From: Flavobacterium sp. HJJ
Lineage (GTDB): Bacteria; Bacteroidota; Bacteroidia; Flavobacteriales; Flavobacteriaceae
Assembly: GCF_015351475.1 (NCBI RefSeq)
Contig: NZ_JADKPR010000021.1
Coordinates: forward strand, 1 to 64,000
Direction of reading: 5' to 3'
DNA: 64,000 nt
How positions within the stretch are numbered: the first letter of the stretch is position 1; every line of letters begins with the position of its first letter. Shown in pieces: positions 53,812-63,417 of this stretch. The translations under genes were made by a program, and so were the position numbers. A model generated the notes under the pieces. It did no database searches and was not told where the DNA came from. It saw only the letters and a program-made list of their open reading frames with translations.

Positions 53812-56793
53812 ATGATGAACCGTTTTCGAAAAAGAAAGCGCTATTTTGAAGTGAAACAGCATTTCTTCATTATGTTGTTTTTATGTTTTACAATAGGCGC
53901 ATTTGGACAAAAATTAAAAATTTCAGGACTTGTTACTGATGCCGCAACGGGAACTGCTATTCCGGGGGTTAGTGTAACTGTTAAGAGTTCTAATCAGGGA
54001 ACTACAACGGGGTTTGATGGTAAATATCAAATCCAGGCAAATCAAAATGATGTTCTGATATTTTCTTTTATGGGATATCGAAAAACTGAAATGACAGTAA
54101 GCAAATCAGAAACTATCAATGTCCGTTTATCAGAAGAGAATCAAAAACTGAATGAAGTTGTCGTTATTGGTTACGGAAGTACCAAATTGAAATCGGCTAC
54201 TGCATCAGTAACTGCTGTGACGGCAAAAGATTTTAATAAAGGAAACATTGTTACTGCAGAAAATCTTTTAACAGGACGAGTTGCTGGTTTATCTATTACA
54301 ACTGGCGGTGATCCAGGTTCTGGATCTACTATCCGAATTCGTGGCGGAGCCTCATTAGGAGCTTCAAACGATCCTTTGATTGTTATTAATGGTCTTCCGG
54401 TAGATAACAATACAATTGGAGGCTCACGTTCTGTCTTGAGTTCTATTAACCCAAGTGACATAGAATCTTTTTCTGTTTTAAAAGATGCTGCAGCTACGGC
54501 TATCTATGGTTCAAGAGCATCAAACGGTGTTATTATTATCACGTTAAAAAAAGGAACTAAAACCCTTGCTGCAAGCTTAGACATGAATATGGGTGTTAAT
54601 ACAATTACTAATACAGTAGATGTTTTTGATGCTAATGAAATAAGAAGCCTGATATCTGAAAAGAATCCAGCATTATTACCTTTATTAGGAACAGCAAATA
54701 CGGATTGGCAGAAAGAAATTTATAGAAACAGTATTTCTTCAAATTTGAATTTTTCCGTGAGCGGAATGCTGTTTGACAAAGTTCCGTCAAGACTTTCTGT
54801 CGGCAGAACATTACAGGAAGGTTTGATATTAACTTCAGGATTTGAACGCAGCAACGCTTCGGTATCTTTGAATCCAAGTGTGCTGGATAATCATTTAAAA
54901 ATTACTGTTAATGCAAATGCTTCTTTGGAAAAAAACAGATTCAACAAAGGAGTTCAGGGAACTGCAATAACTTTTGATCCTACACAGCCTGTGTATGATG
55001 CTAACTCTCCATTTGGAGGATACTTTCAATATTATAAAGATAATAATGACGGAGTAATCAACAAGAGTGATTTAACAGAACGTGCACCGCTGAACCCTGT
55101 AGCAGATTTGATGCAGACCAACAGCCGAAGCGAGGTAAAAAGAATATACGGAAATGTAAAATTAGATTACACCTTCCATTTCTTACCTGAATTATCAGCA
55201 GTTTTAAATGTTGGTTTGGACAAAAGTTCTGCCGACGGTTATTCAAGAACTTCAGACCAGAATCCGCTTTCTCAGGCTGATGGACGCATTATAGGTTCGT
55301 CAACTGAATATTCTAATGAGCAGAGCAATAATTTATTAGATGGATATCTGGCTTATAAAAAAGCAATAGGAAGCTTAAATTTTGATGTTACAGGCGGTTA
55401 TTCATATCAAAAATTCACGAATAAAAGATATGCTACCAATGAATTACTGGACGATGGCGTAGATAGTTCTCCAGTTACAAACATAGATCCAGATTTAGTT
55501 TTGATCGGATTCTTCGGAAGGACAAACCTTTCTTTTTATGATAAATATCTTTTTACATTTTCTTATCGCAGAGACGGTACTTCCCGTTTTAGTGAAGAAA
55601 ACCGCTGGGGTAATTTCCCTGCAGCAGCTTTTGCCTGGAAAATCAAAGAAGATTTATTTCCAGAATCTAAAACACTATCTAATTTAAAATTAAGATTAAG
55701 CTGGGGTGTAACAGGACAGCAGGACATCGGTCAGACAAATTTAGATTTGTATATGGCGAGATATATCATGGGCTTACCGACTTCTCAATATATTTTTGGA
55801 AATACAATTACAAATATTGGAATACCACAATTTAGAAATGAAAATCTAAAATGGGAAGAAACTACGACTTATAATGCTGCTATAGATTTTGGAATGTTTA
55901 ACGATAGACTGACAGCAACTGTTGAAGGTTTTTACAAAGAATCTAAAGATCTGCTTGCAAATGCTGCTATCTCAGATGGTTCTAACTTTAGTAATTCTGG
56001 TTTTCAGAACATTGGTGATTTTACATCAAAAGGTCTTGAATTTTCTATAAATGGTGATATAATTAAAAACCCAAAAGGATTCAACTGGAATGCTAATTTC
56101 AATACCACTTTTATAAAAACACAAATTAAGAGCCTGGCATTAGGCCAAGATCAGTTTATGGGTTCAACAGGATCAGGGACAGGATCTACCGCACAGATAC
56201 ACAGAGTAGGCTATACTCCTTATTCGTTTTATGTGTACAAACAGATTTATAATGAAGCTGGTAAACCAATTGAAGGAGCATATGCCGATCTTAATGGCGA
56301 TAATGCAATCACTAGTGCGGATTTATACATTCATCATAATGGTATGCCAACTGTAACTATGGGATTTGCATCCAATATGAATTATAAAAACTTAGATCTA
56401 TCTTTTAATATGAGAGCAAGTTTAGGTAATTACGTATATAATGCTGCGAATGCTTCAAGAGCACAATACAATTTATTAAGAAACAGTTCAGTAGTATCCA
56501 ACATACCAACTTCAGTCCTAGACACCAATTTCCAGTCTAATGAAGCTGTATTATTATCTGATTACTACATCGAAAATGCTTCATTCTTAAAAATGGACAA
56601 TGTAACCCTTGGATATACGTTTAAAGAAACTTTTAATGCTAATTCTTCTATACGCTTATCTGCTGGTGTGCAGAATGTATTTACGATTACCAATTATTCA
56701 GGTTTAGATCCAGAGGTATTTGCGAACGGAATTGATAATTCAATAACTCCTCGTCCTAGAACTTATCTAATAGGAGCTAATATGAAATTTTAA
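53812..56793 (+). CDS. SusC/RagA-family TonB-dependent transporter, galactan locus
   Basis: This 993-residue protein has a signal peptide (HFFIMLFLCFTIGAFGQ), a carboxypeptidase-regulatory-like domain (KLKISGLVTDAATGTAIPGVSVTV), TonB box-like EVVVIGYGSTKLKSA, a plug (LLTGRVAGLSITTGGDPGSG, IRIRGGASLGASNDPLIVINGLPV, IESFSVLKDAAATAIYGSRASNGV) and a barrel ending in PRTYLIGANMKF. It imports oligosaccharides through the outer membrane. It lies 236 bp after the HTCS gene. The second ATG, one codon downstream, is an equally possible start. Confidence 0.95.
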   Translation: MMNRFRKRKRYFEVKQHFFIMLFLCFTIGAFGQKLKISGLVTDAATGTAIPGVSVTVKSSNQGTTTGFDGKYQIQANQNDVLIFSFMGYRKTEMTVSKSETINVRLSEENQKLNEVVVIGYGSTKLKSATASVTAVTAKDFNKGNIVTAENLLTGRVAGLSITTGGDPGSGSTIRIRGGASLGASNDPLIVINGLPVDNNTIGGSRSVLSSINPSDIESFSVLKDAAATAIYGSRASNGVIIITLKKGTKTLAASLDMNMGVNTITNTVDVFDANEIRSLISEKNPALLPLLGTANTDWQKEIYRNSISSNLNFSVSGMLFDKVPSRLSVGRTLQEGLILTSGFERSNASVSLNPSVLDNHLKITVNANASLEKNRFNKGVQGTAITFDPTQPVYDANSPFGGYFQYYKDNNDGVINKSDLTERAPLNPVADLMQTNSRSEVKRIYGNVKLDYTFHFLPELSAVLNVGLDKSSADGYSRTSDQNPLSQADGRIIGSSTEYSNEQSNNLLDGYLAYKKAIGSLNFDVTGGYSYQKFTNKRYATNELLDDGVDSSPVTNIDPDLVLIGFFGRTNLSFYDKYLFTFSYRRDGTSRFSEENRWGNFPAAAFAWKIKEDLFPESKTLSNLKLRLSWGVTGQQDIGQTNLDLYMARYIMGLPTSQYIFGNTITNIGIPQFRNENLKWEETTTYNAAIDFGMFNDRLTATVEGFYKESKDLLANAAISDGSNFSNSGFQNIGDFTSKGLEFSINGDIIKNPKGFNWNANFNTTFIKTQIKSLALGQDQFMGSTGSGTGSTAQIHRVGYTPYSFYVYKQIYNEAGKPIEGAYADLNGDNAITSADLYIHHNGMPTVTMGFASNMNYKNLDLSFNMRASLGNYVYNAANASRAQYNLLRNSSVVSNIPTSVLDTNFQSNEAVLLSDYYIENASFLKMDNVTLGYTFKETFNANSSIRLSAGVQNVFTITNYSGLDPEVFANGIDNSITPRPRTYLIGANMKF

Positions 56794-56804
56794 AAAGAAA
56801 CAGT

Positions 56805-58403
56805 ATGAAGAATATAATAAAACATAAAGCAATATACATCTTAGGAACTGTATTAGTAATGGCTGGCTGTACAAATGATCTTAATATTGATGTTAAGGAT
56901 CCAAATGTACTGCTAGTAGACAACTTTTATTCTACTCCCGAATCCTATAAACAAGGATTAGCAGGTGTGTATGGTAATCTTTCTTTGACAGGAGCTACAG
57001 GACCGGGAAGTTCTAATATTTCAGGTCTGGACGCAGGAACAAGCCAATACGGAAGAGGTTTCTGGAACATGCAGGAGCTTACTACAGACGAAGTTAAATG
57101 GTCATGGGAAAATGATCCGGGATTAAAAGGATTAAACAATGATACCTGGACATCCGATAATGTGGTAATCAGAGGTTTTTTTGGAAGATGTATGACACAG
57201 GTAGCTTTTGTCAATGAATATCTCAGACAGACATCAGATGCTAAATTAGACAGCCGTGGCGTAAGCACTGAATTGCGCAGTGAAATTAAAACCTATAGAG
57301 CCGAAGCCCGTTTTTTAAGAGCATTAGCTTACTATCATTTAATGGATTTATTTGGCAAAGCAGGATTTGTTACCGAAAATGATCCAGTAGGTGCTTATCA
57401 GTCACCACAGTATGGACGCCCTGAATTATTTGCTTTTGTAGAATCTGAATTGAACGCAATTATTCCAGATTTAAAAAATGCACGTGAAAATGAATATGCC
57501 AGAGCAGATAAAGCTGCAGCATGGATGTTGCTTGCTAAAATTTATCTGAACGCAGAAGTTTTTATTGGCCAGAAAAAATACGATCAATGTCTTGCAAACT
57601 GCAAAAATATAATTGATGCAGGATACACTTTATCTCCGGTATATGCCAATAACTTCAACGCAGATAATAATAGTAATTCGGCAAAAAACGAAATTATATT
57701 CCCTATTGTTTCGGATGGTAAAGTAACGCAAAACTATGGCCCTACTACGGTAATGGTTAATGCTCAGGTGGGATCATTGGAACAAAACGGTGCTAGTTTT
57801 GGTGTTGCAGGATGGGCTGGAGGATTGAGAGTTACTAAACAATTCTCAGAAACTATGTTAAATGGAAACTATGCCAAAGATGACAGAAATACCATTATCA
57901 GCAAAGACAGAACCATAGAAATGACAGACATGAACAACTATGGAACCGGATATATTACTGCAAAATGGTCTAATAAAACATCATTAGGAGTAAATGGCTC
58001 TGCAACTGAAATGGTTGATACTGATTTCCCAATGTTTAGATTAGCCGATGTGTATTTAATGTATGCCGAAGCCGTTCTTAGAGGAGCAGCCGGCGGTTCA
58101 TTGACTACAGCAAGAGACTATTTCAATCTATTGCGTGCCAGAGCTCACAATACAAAAAAAATATTGACCAGCGATCTTAATTTGGACTTGATTCTAAATG
58201 AGAGAATGGTTGAACTATATTGTGAAGCCCACAGAAGACAAGATTTAATCCGTTTTGGAAAATTCACCGGAGGAAGCTACAACTGGTCTTGGAAAGGAAA
58301 CGTGATGAGCGGTATTGCCATCAGTAATATCTACAATGTATTTCCAATTCCTAAAGCGAGTATAGCGGCAAATCCAAATCTTATACAAAACACTGGTTAC
58401 TAA
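56805..58403 (+). CDS. SusD/RagB-family outer-membrane lipoprotein, galactan locus
   Basis: This 532-residue lipoprotein (GTVLVMAGCTNDL, Cys about 22) has the SusD pattern: DNFYSTPESYKQGLAGVYGNLSLTG, YRAEARFLRALAYYHLMDLFGKAGFV, AAWMLLAKIYLNAEVF, DFPMFRLADVYLMYAEAVLRG and LNERMVELYCEAHRRQDLIRFGKF. It forms the lid of the SusC transporter and binds the sugar. It begins 11 bp after susC. The galactan substrate is inferred from the GH53 gene downstream. Confidence 0.95.
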   Translation: MKNIIKHKAIYILGTVLVMAGCTNDLNIDVKDPNVLLVDNFYSTPESYKQGLAGVYGNLSLTGATGPGSSNISGLDAGTSQYGRGFWNMQELTTDEVKWSWENDPGLKGLNNDTWTSDNVVIRGFFGRCMTQVAFVNEYLRQTSDAKLDSRGVSTELRSEIKTYRAEARFLRALAYYHLMDLFGKAGFVTENDPVGAYQSPQYGRPELFAFVESELNAIIPDLKNARENEYARADKAAAWMLLAKIYLNAEVFIGQKKYDQCLANCKNIIDAGYTLSPVYANNFNADNNSNSAKNEIIFPIVSDGKVTQNYGPTTVMVNAQVGSLEQNGASFGVAGWAGGLRVTKQFSETMLNGNYAKDDRNTIISKDRTIEMTDMNNYGTGYITAKWSNKTSLGVNGSATEMVDTDFPMFRLADVYLMYAEAVLRGAAGGSLTTARDYFNLLRARAHNTKKILTSDLNLDLILNERMVELYCEAHRRQDLIRFGKFTGGSYNWSWKGNVMSGIAISNIYNVFPIPKASIAANPNLIQNTGY

Positions 58404-58434
58404 AAAAGATAAAAAAATCAAAAATATAGATACA

Positions 58435-59574
58435 ATGAAAAAACTAATCTTACTGTTTATAGCACTTACAAGTTTAAATGCTTGTTCTGATGATAATTCA
58501 CCCATTTTTACTGCAAAACCAGATGCTGATGGTATAGCATTTACCAATACTTTTGCTGCCAATTATTTAATATCACAGGCTACAAAAGACAACGTAGCCG
58601 ATCGATTTATGTGGGAATCTGCAGACTTTGGTGTACCTACGAATATTACATATGAACTGCAGGGTGCTACTAAAGCTGATTTTACAGGCTTTAAAGTTGT
58701 GGGTACTACCAGCGAAAAGAATTTAGCAGTTACTGTTGCTAAATTATTGGATTTTGCCAAAGATTTAGGACTTGATGATAATCCGGCAACAACTAATGCA
58801 GATGGTACTCCAAACAATACCGGACAGGTATACTTCAGATTAAGAGCAACAGCAGGTACAGCTGGAGCTAATGAAACATTATCCGAAATAAAAGTTATTA
58901 CTATTAAATGGATTGAAACTGTGGCTGCAGGAAACAGCTGCCCTTCACTTTATGCTGTTGGGGAAGCTTTAGCAGATATTGGCTGGAATTTTAAACCGGC
59001 CGGAGAAATGAAATGTACTAACAATGTTGTACAGATAAAAGCAAAATTAACGAATGGAAACTTTAGATTTTTCCAAGAATCAGGAAACTGGTCATCAGCT
59101 TTGGGGTATTCCTATTATAAAGGTGAAGGTTATACTATCGATGCAAGTTTAGAAAATTCTTTAGACAATGACAGCAACTTTAAATTCGTTGGAACTCCTG
59201 GAATTTACACTATCACGATAGATAATACTAAAAAGACAATTGTATTAACAGCTTCCAGCTCGCTTTGGGCAGTAGGAGGAGCAGTACCGGGCGGATGGAA
59301 CTTTGACGCAGCTAAAACCATCCAATTTACTGAAGCTACTCCAGATATTTGGTCAGCATCTATTACATTATCAAATGATGTTTTCCGATTCTTCCACGTG
59401 TTTGGCACTTGGGATACCAAAAATAATTTTGCTTCTTACTCAGATGCGGGTTACAAAATCAACGCAAATTTAGTAAGCGACGGAAGTGGAGATGCTAATT
59501 TTAAATTTGTTGGAACACCTGGTACCTATAAATTAACAATTAACGCTGCTGCTAAAACAATTACCCTAGAGTAA
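58435..59574 (+). CDS. SusE/SusF-like surface glycan-binding lipoprotein
   Basis: This 379-residue lipoprotein (ALTSLNACSDD, Cys about 17) begins with a SusE-type N-domain (FTAKPDADGIAFTNTFAANYLISQ...FMWESADFGVPTNITYELQ). It ends in two tandem, related domains (about 165-270 and 272-379) that share the order LYAVG/LWAVGGA...GWNF, NFRFFQESGNWSSALGY / VFRFFHVFGTWDTKNNF and NFKFVGTPG.Y.ITI/LTI. These correspond to starch-binding SusE/SusF-type modules. It probably binds the glycan at the surface. It sits 31 bp after susD, and an inverted repeat separates it from the GH53 gene. Confidence 0.88.
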   Translation: MKKLILLFIALTSLNACSDDNSPIFTAKPDADGIAFTNTFAANYLISQATKDNVADRFMWESADFGVPTNITYELQGATKADFTGFKVVGTTSEKNLAVTVAKLLDFAKDLGLDDNPATTNADGTPNNTGQVYFRLRATAGTAGANETLSEIKVITIKWIETVAAGNSCPSLYAVGEALADIGWNFKPAGEMKCTNNVVQIKAKLTNGNFRFFQESGNWSSALGYSYYKGEGYTIDASLENSLDNDSNFKFVGTPGIYTITIDNTKKTIVLTASSSLWAVGGAVPGGWNFDAAKTIQFTEATPDIWSASITLSNDVFRFFHVFGTWDTKNNFASYSDAGYKINANLVSDGSGDANFKFVGTPGTYKLTINAAAKTITLE

Positions 59575-59591
59575 ACTTAATAATATTATGA

Positions 59592-59643
59592 AATGAGCAT
59601 AACAGCAGGCTGTTTAAAAACACCAATTGCGGTTATGCTCATT
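59592..59643 (+). promoter_or_regulatory. Intra-operon inverted repeat before GH53
   Basis: A 12-bp perfect stem (AATGAGCATAAC / GTTATGCTCATT) encloses a 28-nt loop between the SusE/F-like stop and the GH53 start. There is no T-run, so it is more likely an mRNA-processing, partial attenuation or regulator site than a full terminator. Confidence 0.5.
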
Positions 59644-59665
59644 ACATAAAAACAGTAAACAACAC

Positions 59666-60763
59666 ATGAAAAGAATCATAACCTTATTATCACTTTCTGC
59701 TATATTAAGTATTCAATTTGCTTGCTCAAGCAGCGATTCTCCAGAAACTCCCGTTGTAGATCCACCAGCTGTAACTGACGATTTTATTAGAGCAGCTGAT
59801 ATTTCTTCCCTTCCTCAAATTGAAGCTGCAGGAACTGTTTTTACCAATAATGGAAAAGCTGAAAATATGCTTACAACTTTAAAAAATGCAGGCTGTAATA
59901 CTATCCGAATCCGTTTATGGAAAAATCCAGCTGGAGGTTATTCAGGATTAACCGAAGTAAAAGCTTTGGCAGCTCGTGTGAAACAAGCAGGTTTAAAAGT
60001 TTGGATTACGGTTCATTACTCAGATTCCTGGGCGGATCCGGGAACACAAACTATTCCGGCAGAATGGAAAAACTTGTCTTTTGCAGATTTGAAAACAGCA
60101 GTAGCTAACTACACATCGACAATAATCACAGAAATTAATCCTGATATTATTCAAATTGGGAATGAAATTAACATTGGATTATTATGGCCACAAGGACATT
60201 TGATTAATAATGAAGCCCAATGTATTGATTTGTTAAAAACCGCTAGTGCAGCTGTTCGCAGTAAAGCACCAAAAACTAAAATCATGATTCATTATGCAGG
60301 AGTAAAAGCTTCTGACACGGATTGGTTTTTTAATAAAGTAAAATCCGTTGACTATGATTATATAGGACTTTCTTATTATCCTGTTTGGCATGGTACAGAT
60401 TTGGCAGTTGTAAAAAGTACTATTAATAATCTAGGAACTAAGTTCAATAAAAAAGTACTTATAGCCGAAACAGCTTATCCTTTTACATTAGAATATAATG
60501 ACTGGACAAATAATATTGTGGGCCTGGCCAATCAATTAGTTCCTGGTTATCCAGCAACTCCTGAGGGGCAAAAAAGTTTTATATTAGCCATTAAAGATAT
60601 TGTAAAAACTTCTAATTCTGGTATAGGATTCGCTTACTGGGGAGGAGAATGGGTTTCGTTCAAAGGAAACCAAGCAACCGATGGTTCAACATTTGAAAAT
60701 CAGGCATTATATGATTTTACAAATAAAGCATTACCTGTTTTTCAGGTTTTCAGCTTAAATTAA
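59666..60763 (+). CDS. GH53 endo-beta-1,4-galactanase, lipoprotein
   Basis: This 365-residue enzyme, from ATG 59666, has a lipobox (LSAILSIQFACSSSD). An in-frame ATG at 59627 would add 13 residues before the signal peptide and lies inside the inverted repeat, so it was not used. The GH53 motifs are IRAADISSLPQIEAAG, NTIRIRLWKNPAGGYSGL, VHYSDSWADPGTQTIPAEW, the acid/base Glu in IIQIGNEINIGLLWP and the nucleophile Glu in KVLIAETAYPFT. GH53 enzymes cut beta-1,4-galactan side chains of pectin. The lipid anchor fits surface cleavage before SusCD import. This gene sets the substrate call for the whole locus. Confidence 0.94.
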   Translation: MKRIITLLSLSAILSIQFACSSSDSPETPVVDPPAVTDDFIRAADISSLPQIEAAGTVFTNNGKAENMLTTLKNAGCNTIRIRLWKNPAGGYSGLTEVKALAARVKQAGLKVWITVHYSDSWADPGTQTIPAEWKNLSFADLKTAVANYTSTIITEINPDIIQIGNEINIGLLWPQGHLINNEAQCIDLLKTASAAVRSKAPKTKIMIHYAGVKASDTDWFFNKVKSVDYDYIGLSYYPVWHGTDLAVVKSTINNLGTKFNKKVLIAETAYPFTLEYNDWTNNIVGLANQLVPGYPATPEGQKSFILAIKDIVKTSNSGIGFAYWGGEWVSFKGNQATDGSTFENQALYDFTNKALPVFQVFSLN

Positions 60764-60769
60764 AAGAGT

Positions 60770-60895
60770 ATGAAGAAGTTTATGGCTTCAGTAATAATTC
60801 TGGCTGATTACCACAAATGGAAGTCACAGAAAATCAATTTTATGATGCCGATGGGAGTAAAAAATTTACCTGCTCTTTTTCCATCATACTATTAA
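60770..60895 (+). other. 41-codon reading frame, possible gene remnant
   Basis: It begins 6 bp after the GH53 stop with MKKFMASVIILA, like the start of a signal peptide, but then becomes polar (DYHKWKSQKINF) and ends at Tyr-Tyr. The frame one base over reads LPQMEVTENQFYDADGSKKF across the same DNA, so a frameshifted remnant of a secreted-protein gene is possible. It may equally be non-coding. It fills most of the 151-bp space before the GH2 gene. Confidence 0.3.
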
Positions 60896-60914
60896 ATAAT
60901 TAGACAGACTGATA

Positions 60915-63341
60915 ATGAATAAATTGATAAATATTCTAATTGTATTTTTAACAATTACACAAATTTCCTTTTCTCAGGTACGTACCGTAAGAGAATTGGA
61001 CAACAATTGGAAATTTCAAAAAGGAGATTTCGAAAATGCTTTTCAAAACAATTTTAATGATTCAAAATGGCAGACAGTAACGGTCCCGCATGATTGGGCA
61101 ATTTACGGTCCTTTTGATAAAGAAATAGACAAACAGAGCGTTGCAATTGTTCAAAACGGAGAAAAAACAGCTTCTGAAAAAACAGGAAGAACCGGTGCTT
61201 TACCTCATGTAGGATCTGCTTGGTATCGAAATAAATTTACAATCTCAGCTGCAGAAAAAAGTAAAAAAGTGATTTTGCTTTTCGAAGGTGCCATGAGTGA
61301 ACCGCAGATTTACCTAAACGGAAAAAAAGTAGGCGAATGGGCGTATGGTTACAGCTATTTTTATTTTGACATAACTGATTTTATCACGGCTGGCGAGAAT
61401 ATTTTGGCAGTAAAGCTAACCAATAAAGAATTTGCTTCACGCTGGTATCCAGGAGCAGGTCTGTACAGAAAAGTAAGCCTTATTATAAAAAACAAGGAAA
61501 GCATCGACCAGTGGGGAACTTCTGTCACGACACCGTTTATCAGTAAAGAAGAAGCCAAAGTAAATATAAAAACTAAGGCTTCTGGGGATAATGGCTATCT
61601 GGTTACCACTATTTTTGATGCCAATGGTCAAAAAGTAAGTTCAGATAAAGCTGTGACTCCTTTTGGAACTGAATTTGACCAAAACATCAAGGTCGAAAAT
61701 CCGAAGCTATGGAGTCCGGAAACACCTTATCTATACAAAGCCGTTTCGCAATGGTTTGTAGACGGTGAATTGAAAGATGAAGTTACAACCCGTTTCGGAA
61801 TCCGTGACATAAAATATGAGCCTAATAAAGGATTTAGCCTAAACGGCGAGATCAGAAAGTTTAAAGGCGTTTGTCTGCACCATGATTTAGGACCTTTAGG
61901 AACAGCAGTAAACGTGGCTGCTCTGCGCCGCCAGTTAACGATACTGAAAGATATGGGCTGTAATGCAATCCGCAGTTCTCATAATATGCCTTCATTGGAA
62001 CAATTAGAATTATGTGATGAAATGGGCTTTATGTTTTTAGCTGAAAGTTTTGACGAATGGGCAAAGCCAAAAGTTGAGAATGGCTACAACCGCTTTTTTG
62101 AACATTATGCTGAAAAAGATATTGTCAATTTAGTTCATGCTACAAGAAATCATCCATCTATTGTAATGTGGAGTTCTGGAAATGAAGTTCCCGATCAATG
62201 GGGAGACGAAGGAGTAAAACGTGCCAAATGGCTGCAGGACATTTTCCACCGTGAAGATCCTACAAGACCCGTGACTGTTGGTATGGATCAGGTAAAAGCA
62301 ACTATGGAATCAGGTTTTGGAGCGTTGCTGGATATACCAGGACTAAATTACCGCGTTCATTTATATGAAGAAGCATTTAAAAAATTTCCGCAGGGATTTA
62401 TTTTAGGTTCTGAAACAGCATCTACTGTTAGTTCAAGAGGAATTTATAAATTTCCTGTAGTGCAGGCCAAAGACAAACAATATCCAGATTTTCAATGTTC
62501 GTCTTATGATTTAGAAGCCTGCAGCTGGTCCAATGTTCCTGATGAAGATTTTGTTTTGCAGGACGACAAACCTTGGGTTATTGGTGAATTTGTCTGGACA
62601 GGTTTTGATTATTTGGGAGAACCAACTCCTTATGATGAAAAATGGCCTTCCCGCAGTTCCTATTTTGGAATCAACGATTTAGCAGGATTACCAAAGGACA
62701 GATTTTATTTGTACAAAAGCCGCTGGAACAAAAGCGAGAAAACCTTACACATTTTACCGCATTGGAACTGGGAAGGACGCGAAGGCCAGATAACACCTGT
62801 ATTTGTATACACCAATTATGACAGTGCAGAGCTTTTTGTAAACGGAAAAAGTATGGGTATTCAAAAAAAGAACAATACAACTCCGCAAAACAGATACCGT
62901 TTAATGTGGATGGATGTTAAGTACGAACCTGGAACTGTAAAAGTTGTTGCTTTTGATAAAGATGGAAAAGCAGCCGCAGAAGAAGAAATTCATACTGCCG
63001 GAAAAGCCTACAAAATAGTACTTGATCCTGACAGAAAAACAATCAAAGCTGACGGAAAGGATTTATCGTATGTTACCGTTTCAATAGTGGACGAAAAAGG
63101 AATTCCATGTCCAACAGCAACGAATCAATTGCAATTTAAGGTAAAAGGAAAAGGAACTTACAGAGCCGCATGCAATGGAGATGCAACTTCGTTAGAATTA
63201 TTTCATCTGCCTACAATGAAAACCTTTAGCGGAAAGGCGGTAGTACTTGTCCAGTCGCTGAAAGAAGCTGGAAACATAGAACTTACAGTTAGCAACAAAG
63301 GTTTAAAAACCGCTACAGTAACTCTTAATTCTTCGAACTAA
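60915..63341 (+). CDS. GH2 beta-galactosidase, galactan locus
   Basis: This 808-residue protein has a signal peptide (INILIVFLTITQISFSQ). Domains in order are the sugar-binding jelly-roll (ELDNNWKFQKGDFENAF, VTVPHDWAIYG, PQIYLNGKKVGEW), an Ig-like domain, the TIM barrel (RKFKGVCLHHDLGPLG, NAIRSSHNMPSLEQLELCDEMGF, acid/base Glu near 423 in IVMWSSGNEVPDQW, nucleophile Glu near 499 in ILGSETAST), DUF4982 (PHWNWEGREGQITPVFVYTN) and a C-terminal Ig-like domain that is not interrupted, unlike the GH2 at 27853-30723. It should release galactose from galacto-oligosaccharides in the periplasm, following GH53. A hairpin ends the operon. Confidence 0.93.
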   Translation: MNKLINILIVFLTITQISFSQVRTVRELDNNWKFQKGDFENAFQNNFNDSKWQTVTVPHDWAIYGPFDKEIDKQSVAIVQNGEKTASEKTGRTGALPHVGSAWYRNKFTISAAEKSKKVILLFEGAMSEPQIYLNGKKVGEWAYGYSYFYFDITDFITAGENILAVKLTNKEFASRWYPGAGLYRKVSLIIKNKESIDQWGTSVTTPFISKEEAKVNIKTKASGDNGYLVTTIFDANGQKVSSDKAVTPFGTEFDQNIKVENPKLWSPETPYLYKAVSQWFVDGELKDEVTTRFGIRDIKYEPNKGFSLNGEIRKFKGVCLHHDLGPLGTAVNVAALRRQLTILKDMGCNAIRSSHNMPSLEQLELCDEMGFMFLAESFDEWAKPKVENGYNRFFEHYAEKDIVNLVHATRNHPSIVMWSSGNEVPDQWGDEGVKRAKWLQDIFHREDPTRPVTVGMDQVKATMESGFGALLDIPGLNYRVHLYEEAFKKFPQGFILGSETASTVSSRGIYKFPVVQAKDKQYPDFQCSSYDLEACSWSNVPDEDFVLQDDKPWVIGEFVWTGFDYLGEPTPYDEKWPSRSSYFGINDLAGLPKDRFYLYKSRWNKSEKTLHILPHWNWEGREGQITPVFVYTNYDSAELFVNGKSMGIQKKNNTTPQNRYRLMWMDVKYEPGTVKVVAFDKDGKAAAEEEIHTAGKAYKIVLDPDRKTIKADGKDLSYVTVSIVDEKGIPCPTATNQLQFKVKGKGTYRAACNGDATSLELFHLPTMKTFSGKAVVLVQSLKEAGNIELTVSNKGLKTATVTLNSSN

Positions 63342-63357
63342 AAATAGCATTAAATTC

Positions 63358-63394
63358 AAAATCCCTCTTTCCAGAAACTGAAAAGAGGGATTTT
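63358..63394. terminator. Convergent terminator between GH2 and GH3
   Basis: The stem AAAATCCCTCTTT / AAAGAGGGATTTT (13 bp, 11-nt loop) ends in a T-run on the plus strand and an A-run on the other side. It lies 16 bp past the GH2 stop and 23 bp past the GH3 stop. Confidence 0.85.
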
Positions 63395-63417
63395 TGTTTT
63401 GTCTTAATCTGTATTTC

